NCBI GenBank assembly: GCA_903844735.1
Contig: CAIMUX010000049.1
Coordinates: 1 to 49,477 of the forward strand
DNA from: Candidatus Eiseniibacteriota bacterium
GTDB taxonomy: Bacteria > Eisenbacteria > RBG-16-71-46 > CAIMUX01
DNA: 49,477 bases
Direction of reading: 5' to 3'
In this document: positions 32,849-41,089 of the stretch, piece after piece
Numbering within the stretch: the stretch's first letter is position 1
How the letters are laid out: the number at the start of each line of letters is the position of its first letter
Program-made: the position numbers and the translations under genes
The notes under the pieces: model-generated
Database searches by the model: none
Told to the model about the DNA's origin: nothing
Seen by the model: the letters and a program-made list of their open reading frames with translations, nothing else

Positions 32849-33209
32849 GGGCGCTCCTTTCATTCGAGGCTGTCCGTGCGCCGGAATCATACACCAAACC
32901 GAGATAGCCGCACGCCAGGCGGCCCACCGAGTCGTCCAGCGTCAGCGCTGCTTCACCGGTGCGACCATGTTCAGGTCGCCCCAGATCGCCCGCCTGCCCT
33001 CAGGGGTCGTGCGCCAGACCGCGTAAGGCAAAGAAACTCAGCCGAGCCGCAAGTCTATGTCCTCATTTCGTCTACGGAGCTATGCCCACAGGTTCTTGAC
33101 ATTCCCGGTGCCGGGAGAGAAGTCTGGACCGACGTTGTGTAGCCCGTCGAAGATGGATATCTCGGCGCCGAAGCCACTTTCGGCCCAGTGTGCCCGAAGG
33201 GGGGATTGA
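32849..33209. other. Intergenic region with gene fragment and promoter-like site
   Basis: 361 bp between divergent genes. The minus strand at 32942-33037 encodes a 31-codon protein-like piece bounded by stops (LPYAVWRTTPEGRR, then AIWGDLNMV), which looks like the end of a lost gene. On the plus strand TTGACA at 33096 is followed by the palindrome TCCCGGTGCCGGGA at 33103-33116. No good -10 follows. Confidence 0.5.
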
Positions 33210-34490
33210 ATGTTTCGTTCCGCAGGCAAGCTCGCGATGCTCATCCTCGTGTCCGCGTCGTTCATTCCGATGCACCCCGATTCCGTCGCCGCCGATTCGC
33301 CGTCGGCCGCGTACGCCCTGCCTGGGTCCTTCGCGAAGGTCGACCACGCACTCCAAAGCGTCGCCGATGATCTTGTCGCGCTGCGCCGCGACATCCACCG
33401 ACACCCGGAGATCTCGGGACAGGAAAAGCGCACGGCAGGGCTCGTGGCGAAACGGATGCGTGCCCTCGGCTTGAAAGTGCGCACGGGCGTCGGCGGTCAC
33501 GGCGTCGTGGCCGTTCTCCGCGGCGCACGCCCCGGGCCCGTGGTCGCGCTGCGAGCCGACATGGATGCCTTCACCTCAACCGAACCGGATCCCGTGGAGT
33601 TCCGATCGGAAAATCCTGGCATACGTCACGGCTGCGGCCACGACGTCCACACGATGGTGGCCATCGGCACGGCCACCGGACTCGCAGCCATCCGCGGCGA
33701 ACTGCCGGGAACGGTCGTGTTCATCTTCCAGCCGGCCGAAGAGACCGCCTCGGGCGCCCGCGCCATGCTCGCTGACGGCGTGCTGGACGATCCCAGACCC
33801 CAGGCCATCTTCGCCTTACACACGGCACCGCTGAACGTCGGCCAGATCGGGAGCCAGCCCGGGATCCTGCTCGCCGGACGGGACGCGCTCGTTGTGAGGC
33901 TAGGCGGCACCGGTGATCTGCGGAGCGCGGCACGCAAGGTGAGCGATATCCTTCACGGCCTAACATCGATTGCCCCTGAGCAAGCCGTTCAGGCGATCGT
34001 CGAGGACTTCGTCTTCGTGAGCGCAGTCCGCTCGTCGCTCGTTTCAGCGAGCGGGCAGTGCATGGTGTCGGCCTTCGTCACGACGACGAGCGACAGCCTG
34101 CGCGCGGAGGCAAGACGCTCGCTCGACGAGGGGATTGCGGGGCTCCAGGTAAAGGACGTGACGGCCGAGGTCGACTACCGCCAGCGCACGATCGCCGGAG
34201 TCCTCAACGATCCGGATCTCGAGCGCGAATCGCGCGCCCCGATAAGCGCCGTGGTCGGCAGCAGCGGACTCGTCCCCATGCGGGGCGTGCTCCCGGGTTT
34301 CAGCGAGGACTTCGGTTTCTTCGAGGACGAGGTACCCGGCGTGATGTACTGGCTCGGCGTCTCGAACCCGGAGAAGGGCACGATCGGAATGCCGCACAGC
34401 CCCGGCTACGTAGCGGACGACGGCGCAATCCTCGTCGGCGCGCGCACCATGTCTGCTGTGTTGCTCGACTACCTGGGATCTGCCGACTGA
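33210..34490 (+). CDS. Exported M20-family amidohydrolase
   Basis: 426 residues, ATG with AGGGGGG upstream. Signal peptide to about residue 30 (VAADS). M20D signatures follow: HRHPEISGQE (~64-73), ALRADMDAF (~116), GCGHDVHTMV (metal Cys/His, ~145), QPAEETASGA (~175) and a final metal His in MPHSPGYV (~395). The lid domain lies at ~230-330. Relatives hydrolyse N-acyl amino acids or amino-acid conjugates; the signal peptide suggests it works in the periplasm. Substrate cannot be told. Confidence 0.9.
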   Translation: MFRSAGKLAMLILVSASFIPMHPDSVAADSPSAAYALPGSFAKVDHALQSVADDLVALRRDIHRHPEISGQEKRTAGLVAKRMRALGLKVRTGVGGHGVVAVLRGARPGPVVALRADMDAFTSTEPDPVEFRSENPGIRHGCGHDVHTMVAIGTATGLAAIRGELPGTVVFIFQPAEETASGARAMLADGVLDDPRPQAIFALHTAPLNVGQIGSQPGILLAGRDALVVRLGGTGDLRSAARKVSDILHGLTSIAPEQAVQAIVEDFVFVSAVRSSLVSASGQCMVSAFVTTTSDSLRAEARRSLDEGIAGLQVKDVTAEVDYRQRTIAGVLNDPDLERESRAPISAVVGSSGLVPMRGVLPGFSEDFGFFEDEVPGVMYWLGVSNPEKGTIGMPHSPGYVADDGAILVGARTMSAVLLDYLGSAD

Positions 34491-34927
34491 AGCGACTTCC
34501 CGCGGCAAGCCGGCGCGGGACGCCACCGTGATCGGGGAGTCGTGGCGGCACGCGGCGGGACGAGGATCGCTTCCGGAAGAATTGGGCTTCCATGGGAAGG
34601 AACACCCACGAGAGCCGCGGGATCTCCCCGGCATCGTGATCCGGCGCGGTGCGACGCCCAGGGTGCACAGGATGCCAAACACGGTCGTGCCCCCCGGTCG
34701 CGCTCCCCCCTGCCTCGCACTACAGGACGGGTGCAAACAACCGTGCACCGGCCATCCTGCGTTCGCAGGACGGCGCCCGCCGCGATGGTTCGGCCACATC
34801 GGATCGGCAGGATGGCGGCGAGGGCCTGCGCGGGCAGGAGGGCTCGGGCACGAGAAGACCTAGCTTCTTGTGGGCCTGGGACGCGAGGCATCAGGTCACC
34901 CATCGCGAAGGCCGGGCTTCCTGGCCT
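34491..34927. other. Intergenic region with hairpins
   Basis: 437 bp between convergent genes. Frames crossing it look non-coding. A near-perfect hairpin lies at 34752-34773 (CCATCCTGCG TT CGCAGGACGG), directly after a second imperfect stem (AGGACGGGTGCA with TGCACCGGCCATCCT). Either may end transcription of the M20 or Rrf2 gene, or be part of a structured RNA. Confidence 0.5.
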
Positions 34928-35368
34928 CTAGATCCCATACCCGTGTTCGTTTCCCTCGTGAGCGAGTTGGCGGGCGGCCAAGTCGGCCAGGGTACAGCCC
35001 GCCAGAACCGCCCGCATCGCCTGACCCATTTGCGTCCAAAGCGAGCCCACGGCTCGTTCCCCGGAACTCGTGACTTGCCCGGGCTCGCGGTCCAGAGGAC
35101 CGGGATCGATCGGACCCTCCAGTGCCTCAAAAATCTCCAACGCGGTGATGCCGGCGGGAGGCCGAGCCAACTCGCACCCACCCGTGGGGCCGCGCTGCGC
35201 CTTCACCAGCCCGGCGGACTTCAACGCTCCGAGCAGGACGTGTAAGTACCTAGGCGGCAAGCCATGGCGCTCGGCTATGCTGCCCACCTGCACCGGACCT
35301 CGGCCATACTGGACAGCCAACTCCATCATCAGTTGCAGGCCGTAGCGGCCCCTCGTGGAGACCTTCAT
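34928..35368 (-). CDS. Rrf2-family transcriptional regulator (CymR-like)
   Basis: 146 residues. N-terminal winged helix: MKVSTRGRYGLQLMMELA, SIAERHGLPPRYLHVLLGAL and GLVKAQRGPTGGCELARPP. The three-Cys cluster of IscR/NsrR (after residue ~90) is missing, so it does not look like an iron-sulfur sensor; this fits CymR, which controls cysteine metabolism together with cysteine synthase. It is divergent from the cysteine synthase gene and probably represses it through the palindrome at 35471-35486. Confidence 0.88.
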   Translation of the reverse strand: MKVSTRGRYGLQLMMELAVQYGRGPVQVGSIAERHGLPPRYLHVLLGALKSAGLVKAQRGPTGGCELARPPAGITALEIFEALEGPIDPGPLDREPGQVTSSGERAVGSLWTQMGQAMRAVLAGCTLADLAARQLAHEGNEHGYGI

Positions 35369-35470
35369 GAGCTCTCCAAACAGTTCGACGTGCTCCCCGC
35401 CCCCCGGCGCGAGAGACCCGGTTGGACCCTACCTGGATCCTGCGGAGTCCTCAAGGTGACTTCATGTTAC

Positions 35471-35486
35471 CATATTCATGATTATG
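35471..35486. promoter_or_regulatory. Palindrome, candidate Rrf2 operator
   Basis: CATATTCATGATTATG is a 16-bp palindrome with one symmetric mismatch pair, in an AT-rich patch that stands out from the GC-rich surroundings. It ends 13 bases before the cysK -35 and lies between the divergent regulator and its likely target. Confidence 0.55.
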
Positions 35487-35499
35487 TCCATCGAAATAC

Positions 35500-35528
35500 T
35501 TGACAATACATCTTCCGCGCCGTACGAT
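35500..35528 (+). promoter_or_regulatory. Sigma-70-type promoter of cysK
   Basis: TTGACA at 35500-35505, a 17-base spacer and TACGAT at 35523-35528 match the consensus closely. The start codon of cysK lies 64 bases downstream. Confidence 0.75.
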
Positions 35529-35592
35529 GGTGCTAGAGGTGGTGGCTGACCGCCTCCCAAGAGCTCCTGTATCCCTTATTCTTGGAGGTCAT

Positions 35593-36546
35593 ATGTCTCT
35601 CCACCGCCCGAACCGAGTCGATCACGTCTACCAACTCATAGGATTCACCCCGGTTGTGCGCCTCAATCGCATCGTCCCTACGGGCAGCGCCGCGATCTTC
35701 GTGAAGCTCGAGAGCGCCAATCCCGGCGGCTCCGTCAAGGATCGCATAGCCCTAAGCATGATCGAGGACGGCGAGTCCCGCGGGCTGCTCAAGCCCGGCA
35801 TGCGCATCCTGGAGGCCACCAGCGGCAACACCGGTGTCGGTCTGGCGTTCGTGGCGGCCGCCAAGGGCTACAAGTTCACCCTGGTGATGCCCGACACCAT
35901 GACCCTGGAGCGACGGGCACTGCTGAAGGCCTATGGTGCCGAACTTGTGCTCACGCCCGGCTCCGGCGGGATGAAAGGTGCCGTGGAGAGGGCAGAGGAA
36001 CTCGCCAGGGCCGACTCGAACTACTTTCTGGTCCGCCAGTTCGAGAATCCCGCCAACCCGGCGATCCATCGAAGTACCACGGCCCTCGAAATCCTGGAGC
36101 AGGTTCCGGAGCTGGACGCCTTCGTGGCGGGCATCGGCACCGGCGGCACGATCACCGGCGTGGGCGAAGCGCTGGCCGAAAAGAAGCCGGGCACGCTCGT
36201 GATCGCGGTGGAGCCCCTGGACTCGCCGATCCTTACCCAGGGCAAACCGGGGCCACACAAGATTCAGGGTCTCGGCGCCAACTTTGTGCCCGCCATTCTC
36301 AACCGGGAGGTCTACAGCCGCGTCGAGGACGTAGCCTATGCGGATGCCCTCGACGTGGCCCGACGGCTCGCTCGCGAGGAAGGCCTGCTCACCGGCATTT
36401 CCACGGGCGCCATCGTCCATGCGGCGTTGAAAGTGGCCGCGGAGCTGGGCGAGGGCAAGACCGTGGTCGCGGTCCTTTGCGATACAGGGGAGCGCTACCT
36501 CACGCACCCCCTGTTCGCTGAGATCGACGGACCCGTCGCTATCTGA
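35593..36546 (+). CDS. cysK: Cysteine synthase (O-acetylserine sulfhydrylase)
   Basis: 317 residues from ATG 35593 with TTGGAGGTC upstream; the frame opens at 35500 but that overlaps the promoter. PLP Lys49 in NPGGSVKDRIAL, substrate loop LEATSGNTGVG, phosphate-binding GTGGTITGVG and C-terminal SxTGxx loop (LLTGISTGA). It makes cysteine from O-acetylserine and sulfide. Its regulator is divergent just upstream. Together with the sulfur cluster 5 kb away, this part of the window is rich in sulfur metabolism. Confidence 0.95.
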   Translation: MSLHRPNRVDHVYQLIGFTPVVRLNRIVPTGSAAIFVKLESANPGGSVKDRIALSMIEDGESRGLLKPGMRILEATSGNTGVGLAFVAAAKGYKFTLVMPDTMTLERRALLKAYGAELVLTPGSGGMKGAVERAEELARADSNYFLVRQFENPANPAIHRSTTALEILEQVPELDAFVAGIGTGGTITGVGEALAEKKPGTLVIAVEPLDSPILTQGKPGPHKIQGLGANFVPAILNREVYSRVEDVAYADALDVARRLAREEGLLTGISTGAIVHAALKVAAELGEGKTVVAVLCDTGERYLTHPLFAEIDGPVAI

Positions 36547-36742
36547 TCCAGCGCCGCGCACGGGAAGCCGGCTCGGGTGGTCGGGCAGCGTGCGTGGTGA
36601 TCCGGTCCCACGCGGCGCGCCCGCGGCGCGCTGTGGCCAACCGCCTCCGTTTCTGGCATGATCCCCCGTTCACGCACAGGCCGTCCTCGGATCCTCCGGG
36701 GACGGCGATTCGGCCCGCCCGGATTCGGGCAGGGGGGCATTC

Positions 36743-38929
36743 ATGTCGCCGGGAGACGTGGTCATCAAAGCCGCGGCGCTGTTCGTCGCGGTCTCGTTCA
36801 TTCTCGCCGTCGGCTGGGCCCGCGGCCGACGCAATTGGGAGCGGTGGTTCCGTCTCACCTACGGCGCCCTCGCCGTCTCCCTCGGCGTAGCGGTAATCCT
36901 TCTCTTCCGGGCGATCCTCGGCCACGATTTCCGCTACGACTATGTGGTCGGGTACAGTTCGAGGGACCTCCCGCCGGTCTACCTGATCTCGGCGTTCTGG
37001 GGCGGCCAGGAAGGAACCTATCTGCTCTGGGCGTTTTTCGCCGTGCTCCTCGGCTTCTTCCTCGCCCAAAGGAAGGCCTGGAACCCCGCCGCGGTGATGG
37101 CCGGTTACACGGGCACCGTCGGACTCCTCATTCTCTTCATGATGAACCGCAACGGCGATCCGTTCCGCCTGGCCACGGTGGTGCCGGCCGACGGACGCGG
37201 GCTCAACCCTCTGCTGCAAGACCCTTGGATGGCGAGCCACCCGCCGATCATCTTCCTCGGCTACGCGGCTCTGACGGTCCCGGGCGTACTCGCGTGGGTC
37301 GCGGCCTGGAAGCGGGACGACGCAGGCTGGGTCACCCCCGCGCTGCGCTGGGCGCTCGCCGGATTCCTCACCCTCGGCGTCGGCATCATCATGGGAGGCG
37401 TCTGGGCCTACAAGGTTCTCGGCTGGGGCGGCTTCTGGGGCTGGGATCCGGTGGAGAATGCCTCCCTCATCCCGTGGATCGTAAGTGTGGCGCTCATCCA
37501 CGGACTTCTGGTGCAGGGGGCGACGGGCGGGCTGCGCAGGACCAACCTGGTCCTCGGGGCGGCCGCCTACGTCCTGGTTCTCTACGCGACCTTTCTCACT
37601 CGCAGCGGCGTCCTGGCCGACTTCTCGGTCCATTCGTTCCCCGCCGGATCGATCTACGGGTGGCTGGTGGGAGCGCTGGTGGCTGTGGTGGCCGTCTCGG
37701 TGGTCTCGCTCCTATTGCGCAAGGCGCGTCCGGGAACTCCGATGGAAACGCAGATGGCCTGGCCGCTCATTCTCACAGCAACCATCGTGGTCTTCGCGAT
37801 CTCGGGCGTGCTGGTGCTTCTCGGCACCTCGTGGCCGATCATCACCTCGGCCTTCGGCAAGCCGTCGACACAAACCGCAGTCTTCTACAACCAAGTCAAC
37901 CTCCCGATGTACATCCTGCTCCTCTTAGGACTGGGGCTCGGGCCGTTTCTCGCCTGGTCGCCGATGCCACGAGCGGCGTGGGCGCGGCGATTCCTCGTCT
38001 CGGTGGCGGTGGCGGTCGTCGGCACCGGCATCGCGGTGGCGTCGGGTGGACGCGGGATCGGTTCGATCGTTCTCTTCTTCGCCGCGATCCTCGCCCTCGC
38101 CTCCAACGTGGCGCGATTCGTCGAGGTGACGCGACGCCGATTCCTTCACGCCGGCGCGGCGGTCGCGCACGTCGGCTTCGCTCTCATGTTCGTGGGGATC
38201 GTGGCCGGGGAGGCGTGGGATCGGAAGATCGATGTTCGCCTGCCGCTCGGTGAATCAGCCGCCGCGTTCGGCCGCGCCATCACCTATACCGGCTATGTGG
38301 AGGGCTCTGATCCCAAGGACGAGTGGGGAATCCAAGTGCGGGAGGCGGGCGGTGCCGTCGTCGACGCGCGGCTCACGATGTACACGCTGGATAACGAGCA
38401 GAGCTTCAAGAAGCCTGCGATCCTGCGCCGCGCCGGCGGCGATCTGTACATCTCGCCGATCTCGCTCGACACCGGCACCGGGCGGGGCGGCGAGCGGATC
38501 AGCTTGAAAAAGGAAGATCCTCTTCACTACGGTGGCGCCGTGCTCACGTTGCTCGGATACCAGATGGGCGGCGAGATGGGCGACGGGGGCATGAGCGTCA
38601 TCGCCAAGGTGCGCGTGGAACGCAGCGGCGCGGCCGACACGGTGGCCCTTCCGATGTCGGTCGTTGACGGCGAGATGGTCGGCCGACCGGTGCCGATTCC
38701 CGATCTGGACGGACGCACCCTCACCTTCCGCCGCATGTCGGTCGAAGAGCGTCTCGTCGAGCTTGAGGTCGGCGGCGGCCCGCCCGCGCCACAGGAGCCC
38801 GAAGTTCTCTTGGTGGAGGTAAGCCTGAAGCCGTTCCTCTGGGTCCTCTGGGTGGGAACGACCCTGCTCGCCCTTGGTGCGGCCATCGCACTCGCGCGGC
38901 GTGTCTTCGAGCGGCGCACTCCGGCATGA
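36743..38929 (+). CDS. ccmF: Cytochrome c maturation haem lyase subunit CcmF
   Basis: 728 residues, ATG with AGGGGGG upstream. About fifteen membrane segments. The Trp-rich haem-handling motif WGGFWGWDPVENASLIPW lies near residue 230; HPPIIFLGY near 170 and HSFPAGSIYGW near 297 match conserved His loops. The C-terminal part is a periplasmic domain of ~180 residues, then a final helix. It joins haem to apocytochrome c at the outer face of the inner membrane. The other ccm genes are not adjacent. It overlaps the next gene by four bases. Confidence 0.93.
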   Translation: MSPGDVVIKAAALFVAVSFILAVGWARGRRNWERWFRLTYGALAVSLGVAVILLFRAILGHDFRYDYVVGYSSRDLPPVYLISAFWGGQEGTYLLWAFFAVLLGFFLAQRKAWNPAAVMAGYTGTVGLLILFMMNRNGDPFRLATVVPADGRGLNPLLQDPWMASHPPIIFLGYAALTVPGVLAWVAAWKRDDAGWVTPALRWALAGFLTLGVGIIMGGVWAYKVLGWGGFWGWDPVENASLIPWIVSVALIHGLLVQGATGGLRRTNLVLGAAAYVLVLYATFLTRSGVLADFSVHSFPAGSIYGWLVGALVAVVAVSVVSLLLRKARPGTPMETQMAWPLILTATIVVFAISGVLVLLGTSWPIITSAFGKPSTQTAVFYNQVNLPMYILLLLGLGLGPFLAWSPMPRAAWARRFLVSVAVAVVGTGIAVASGGRGIGSIVLFFAAILALASNVARFVEVTRRRFLHAGAAVAHVGFALMFVGIVAGEAWDRKIDVRLPLGESAAAFGRAITYTGYVEGSDPKDEWGIQVREAGGAVVDARLTMYTLDNEQSFKKPAILRRAGGDLYISPISLDTGTGRGGERISLKKEDPLHYGGAVLTLLGYQMGGEMGDGGMSVIAKVRVERSGAADTVALPMSVVDGEMVGRPVPIPDLDGRTLTFRRMSVEERLVELEVGGGPPAPQEPEVLLVEVSLKPFLWVLWVGTTLLALGAAIALARRVFERRTPA

Positions 38930-40089
38930 TGTTTCGCACGGGGTGGGCGCTGCTTCTCGGCCTGGTAGTCTCGGTCGGGTGCGCTTCCCAGCGGAACTTC
39001 ACGGAGGAAGCTCGGTGGTTGGATGTGTACAACCGCTGGAACCGAAAGCTCGAACAGCTCAATACCGAGGCGACCGCGGGTGCCGCGGAGGCACCGCGCG
39101 GCTACCGCTTGCTGCGAGACTCCACCCGGACCGCCATGGACACCCTGAGCCTCTTGCCCCCGGACCTCGGCCGCTCCCGGGCCCCCTTGCTCTACACCCT
39201 TCTCCAGGGGATCCGGTACAACCTGCTGGCTTCTGAACTTGGCCGGCTCGATTCCCGCATGGCACGACTCGGGAAACTGGCCGGGCAGGCGGACTCCTTG
39301 ACGGAGTCCGGGGACTTCGTTTCCGCCGAGCGGGCCCGTCATGTGCTGGACCGGAGTGCGGATTCCCTCGATCTCGTCGCGAAGGCTCTCCTGGACGAAG
39401 ACCTCCGGTCGGCATGGGACACCCTGCAGGCTCCCCTTTCACCCCTTTCCTCGCGCGGCAACGAATTCTGGCCCCGGTACCGGGTGGTGGCCGGGGACTC
39501 GATCCCTCCCGATCCAGGCGAGGTTCGCGGGCAACTCCAGCGGCTGAACGAATCGACGCGGCGACTGCAGCAGGAGATTGCAGGACGGCGCCCTGCCCAG
39601 GTGCGCCGGGGATGGATTCGCCGCGCCAATGCCCTGGTCGAAGAACTCAACGCTGCGGTGGGCGTGGATTCCGCCGGAGACCACCAGGACGCGCTCCACC
39701 GGCTGGCCTCGGTGCGGGAATCGGCGGCATCGGCCTTGGCCGCTATGGCGGCCGACACCACCCGGTGGCCGGGGCGCCCGGCTCCAACCCGCGTGCCATT
39801 TCCCACACGCCCATCGTCTCCGCCGGGCGATCCCGAAAGTGCGGTGCGCGAGGTACTGCGCCTCGTGGAGCTGAATGAGGAGGCGATCTGTCACGGCCTG
39901 GCTGTCGGTCTCTACCAGGATGTCTCCCAGCGATTGGCCATCGGCAACGCGCGCCCGCGTGCCGATGCGGCGCGCCTCGATAGCGTGCTGGCCGACCCGC
40001 GCCTCGACCCCGGCCTGCGCCGGATGATCGCCGGCCTTCGGAAGGATCTCGGCGCAGTCCCCGGACCCGCAGCCCCCATCCCCCGCTGA
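38926..40089 (+). CDS. Probable lipoprotein, helical, downstream of ccmF
   Basis: 387 residues, ATG overlapping the ccmF stop (ATGA). Signal peptide with Cys19 (VSVGCAS), a probable lipobox. The rest is rich in Leu, Arg, Ala and Asp with long predicted helices and no known motif; Trp-rich WLDVYNRWNRKLEQL lies near 32. The last ~60 residues contain a regular ARLDSVLADPRLDPGLRRM helix. Overlap with ccmF suggests joint expression, but a role in cytochrome maturation is not shown. Confidence 0.7.
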   Translation: MMFRTGWALLLGLVVSVGCASQRNFTEEARWLDVYNRWNRKLEQLNTEATAGAAEAPRGYRLLRDSTRTAMDTLSLLPPDLGRSRAPLLYTLLQGIRYNLLASELGRLDSRMARLGKLAGQADSLTESGDFVSAERARHVLDRSADSLDLVAKALLDEDLRSAWDTLQAPLSPLSSRGNEFWPRYRVVAGDSIPPDPGEVRGQLQRLNESTRRLQQEIAGRRPAQVRRGWIRRANALVEELNAAVGVDSAGDHQDALHRLASVRESAASALAAMAADTTRWPGRPAPTRVPFPTRPSSPPGDPESAVREVLRLVELNEEAICHGLAVGLYQDVSQRLAIGNARPRADAARLDSVLADPRLDPGLRRMIAGLRKDLGAVPGPAAPIPR

Positions 40090-40109
40090 GGAGCGTCCAA
40101 GCGAAGTAA

Positions 40110-40150
40110 CTGTTCAGGTAGCCAGAAGCCGGAATTCAGGAGTCAGACTG
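40110..40150. repeat. Dispersed intergenic element, second copy
   Basis: TTCAGGTAGCCAGAA followed by GGAATTCAGGAGTCAGACT shares two blocks (CAGGTAGSCAGAA and TCAGGAGTCAGA) with 15450-15500 in a different arrangement. Its reverse complement supplies the last ~10 codons (LTPEFRLLAT) of the gene at 40114-40791. Confidence 0.7.
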
Positions 40151-40791
40151 AGGACGCTCCTCGACCGAACTTGAGGACGTTGTGGTGGGGCAACAGGCCC
40201 GCCGGTCTGTGCTCGGGGCCTACCGTTTCTCTCTGGTGAATGGAAGGCGATCCGAATCCCGATCCTGGCGGCGGTGCGCAACTCGGGCACCAGCCACCGC
40301 TCGATCCCCAGCACGCCGTGCAGTCGGCTTCCGATCGGAACCAGTCCGTAGGCGTCCAGGTGCATGCGGAACCCGCTGCCCATTTCACCTGTCCTGCGGT
40401 CGGACAGCCGCCGAATGGTGGTGGAGGCGCTCAGCGCGGCACCCACCGCACCGCGCCGCCTCAGAGCGTCACGGCCGAGCTTGCACTCCGCGCCGTAGCC
40501 AACGCCGAGGAGCAGGATGTCCCGGCCACCGCTCGGCCAGGTCTGCGCCAGAACGTGCATCTGCGCGTCAAGGCGCCGATCCGCGCCATGCCGCTCTCCG
40601 GCCAGATCGAGCACGATACCTGCCCGGATCGACAGCGGATCCCCGGAGCCTGCCGTAACGTAGGCACCGGAATCCGCCAGCACCGGGCCATGGAGGATCG
40701 GGGACAGGGGAGCAGTGAGGCTCAGCATCAGCGCAAGGAGGAGGTGTCTCGCCATCCACACGGGTGAGGCCTGCGGGTCTCTTCGACTCAT
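40114..40791 (-). CDS. Exported hypothetical protein, possible barrel
   Basis: 225 residues from ATG 40791, AAGGAG seven bases upstream. A signal peptide with hydrophobic core at ~16-33 ends near LADSG. The body has alternating strands (LSIRAGIVLDLAG, DILLLGVGYGAE, GSGFRMHLDAYGLVPIG, RIGIRIAFHS), as in small outer-membrane barrels, though I cannot name a family. The C-terminal LTPEFRLLAT is encoded by the intergenic repeat at 40110-40150, which suggests that the repeat inserted into or replaced the original 3' end. Confidence 0.6.
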   Translation of the reverse strand: MSRRDPQASPVWMARHLLLALMLSLTAPLSPILHGPVLADSGAYVTAGSGDPLSIRAGIVLDLAGERHGADRRLDAQMHVLAQTWPSGGRDILLLGVGYGAECKLGRDALRRRGAVGAALSASTTIRRLSDRRTGEMGSGFRMHLDAYGLVPIGSRLHGVLGIERWLVPELRTAARIGIRIAFHSPERNGRPRAQTGGPVAPPQRPQVRSRSVLSLTPEFRLLAT

Positions 40792-41089
40792 GGGGACTCT
40801 CCTTACCCCCGGCGTCCACTGGCTTGAGTATGGTCGCCTGGCCGGATGCCTGTCCAGCGCGTTGGCTCGGACCTGAGATTCGGAGGGGGGAACGGTTACG
40901 ACTGGCTTCGAACTTTGGGCTTCAGACCTGTCCTTAGCTCATGGTCTGCCCTCCCGAAGCCCGAAGCCTCCGAATCTCAGATCAGAGAGCGTTCGTTGAC
41001 ACCGTGGCTACATTTCGCGACATTTCGGTTGTTCGCCTTCACCCACGGGTGGCGGCTCACTCACGGCTCCTGGAGAGGGGGACCTACGG
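40792..41089. other. Intergenic region with long inverted repeat
   Basis: 298 bp between divergent genes. A perfect 14-bp inverted repeat, CTGAGATTCGGAGG (40872-40885) and CCTCCGAATCTCAG (40967-40980), encloses 81 bases that contain further complementary parts (GGGCTTC/GAAGCCC, AGACC/GGTCT). No coding sequence seen. Confidence 0.75.

Noticed and set aside
34044-34799. 251-codon minus-strand frame over the M20 gene end and the gap
   Set aside because: Half is antisense to M20; the rest is Gly/Pro/Arg-rich without a recognisable motif or ribosome site.
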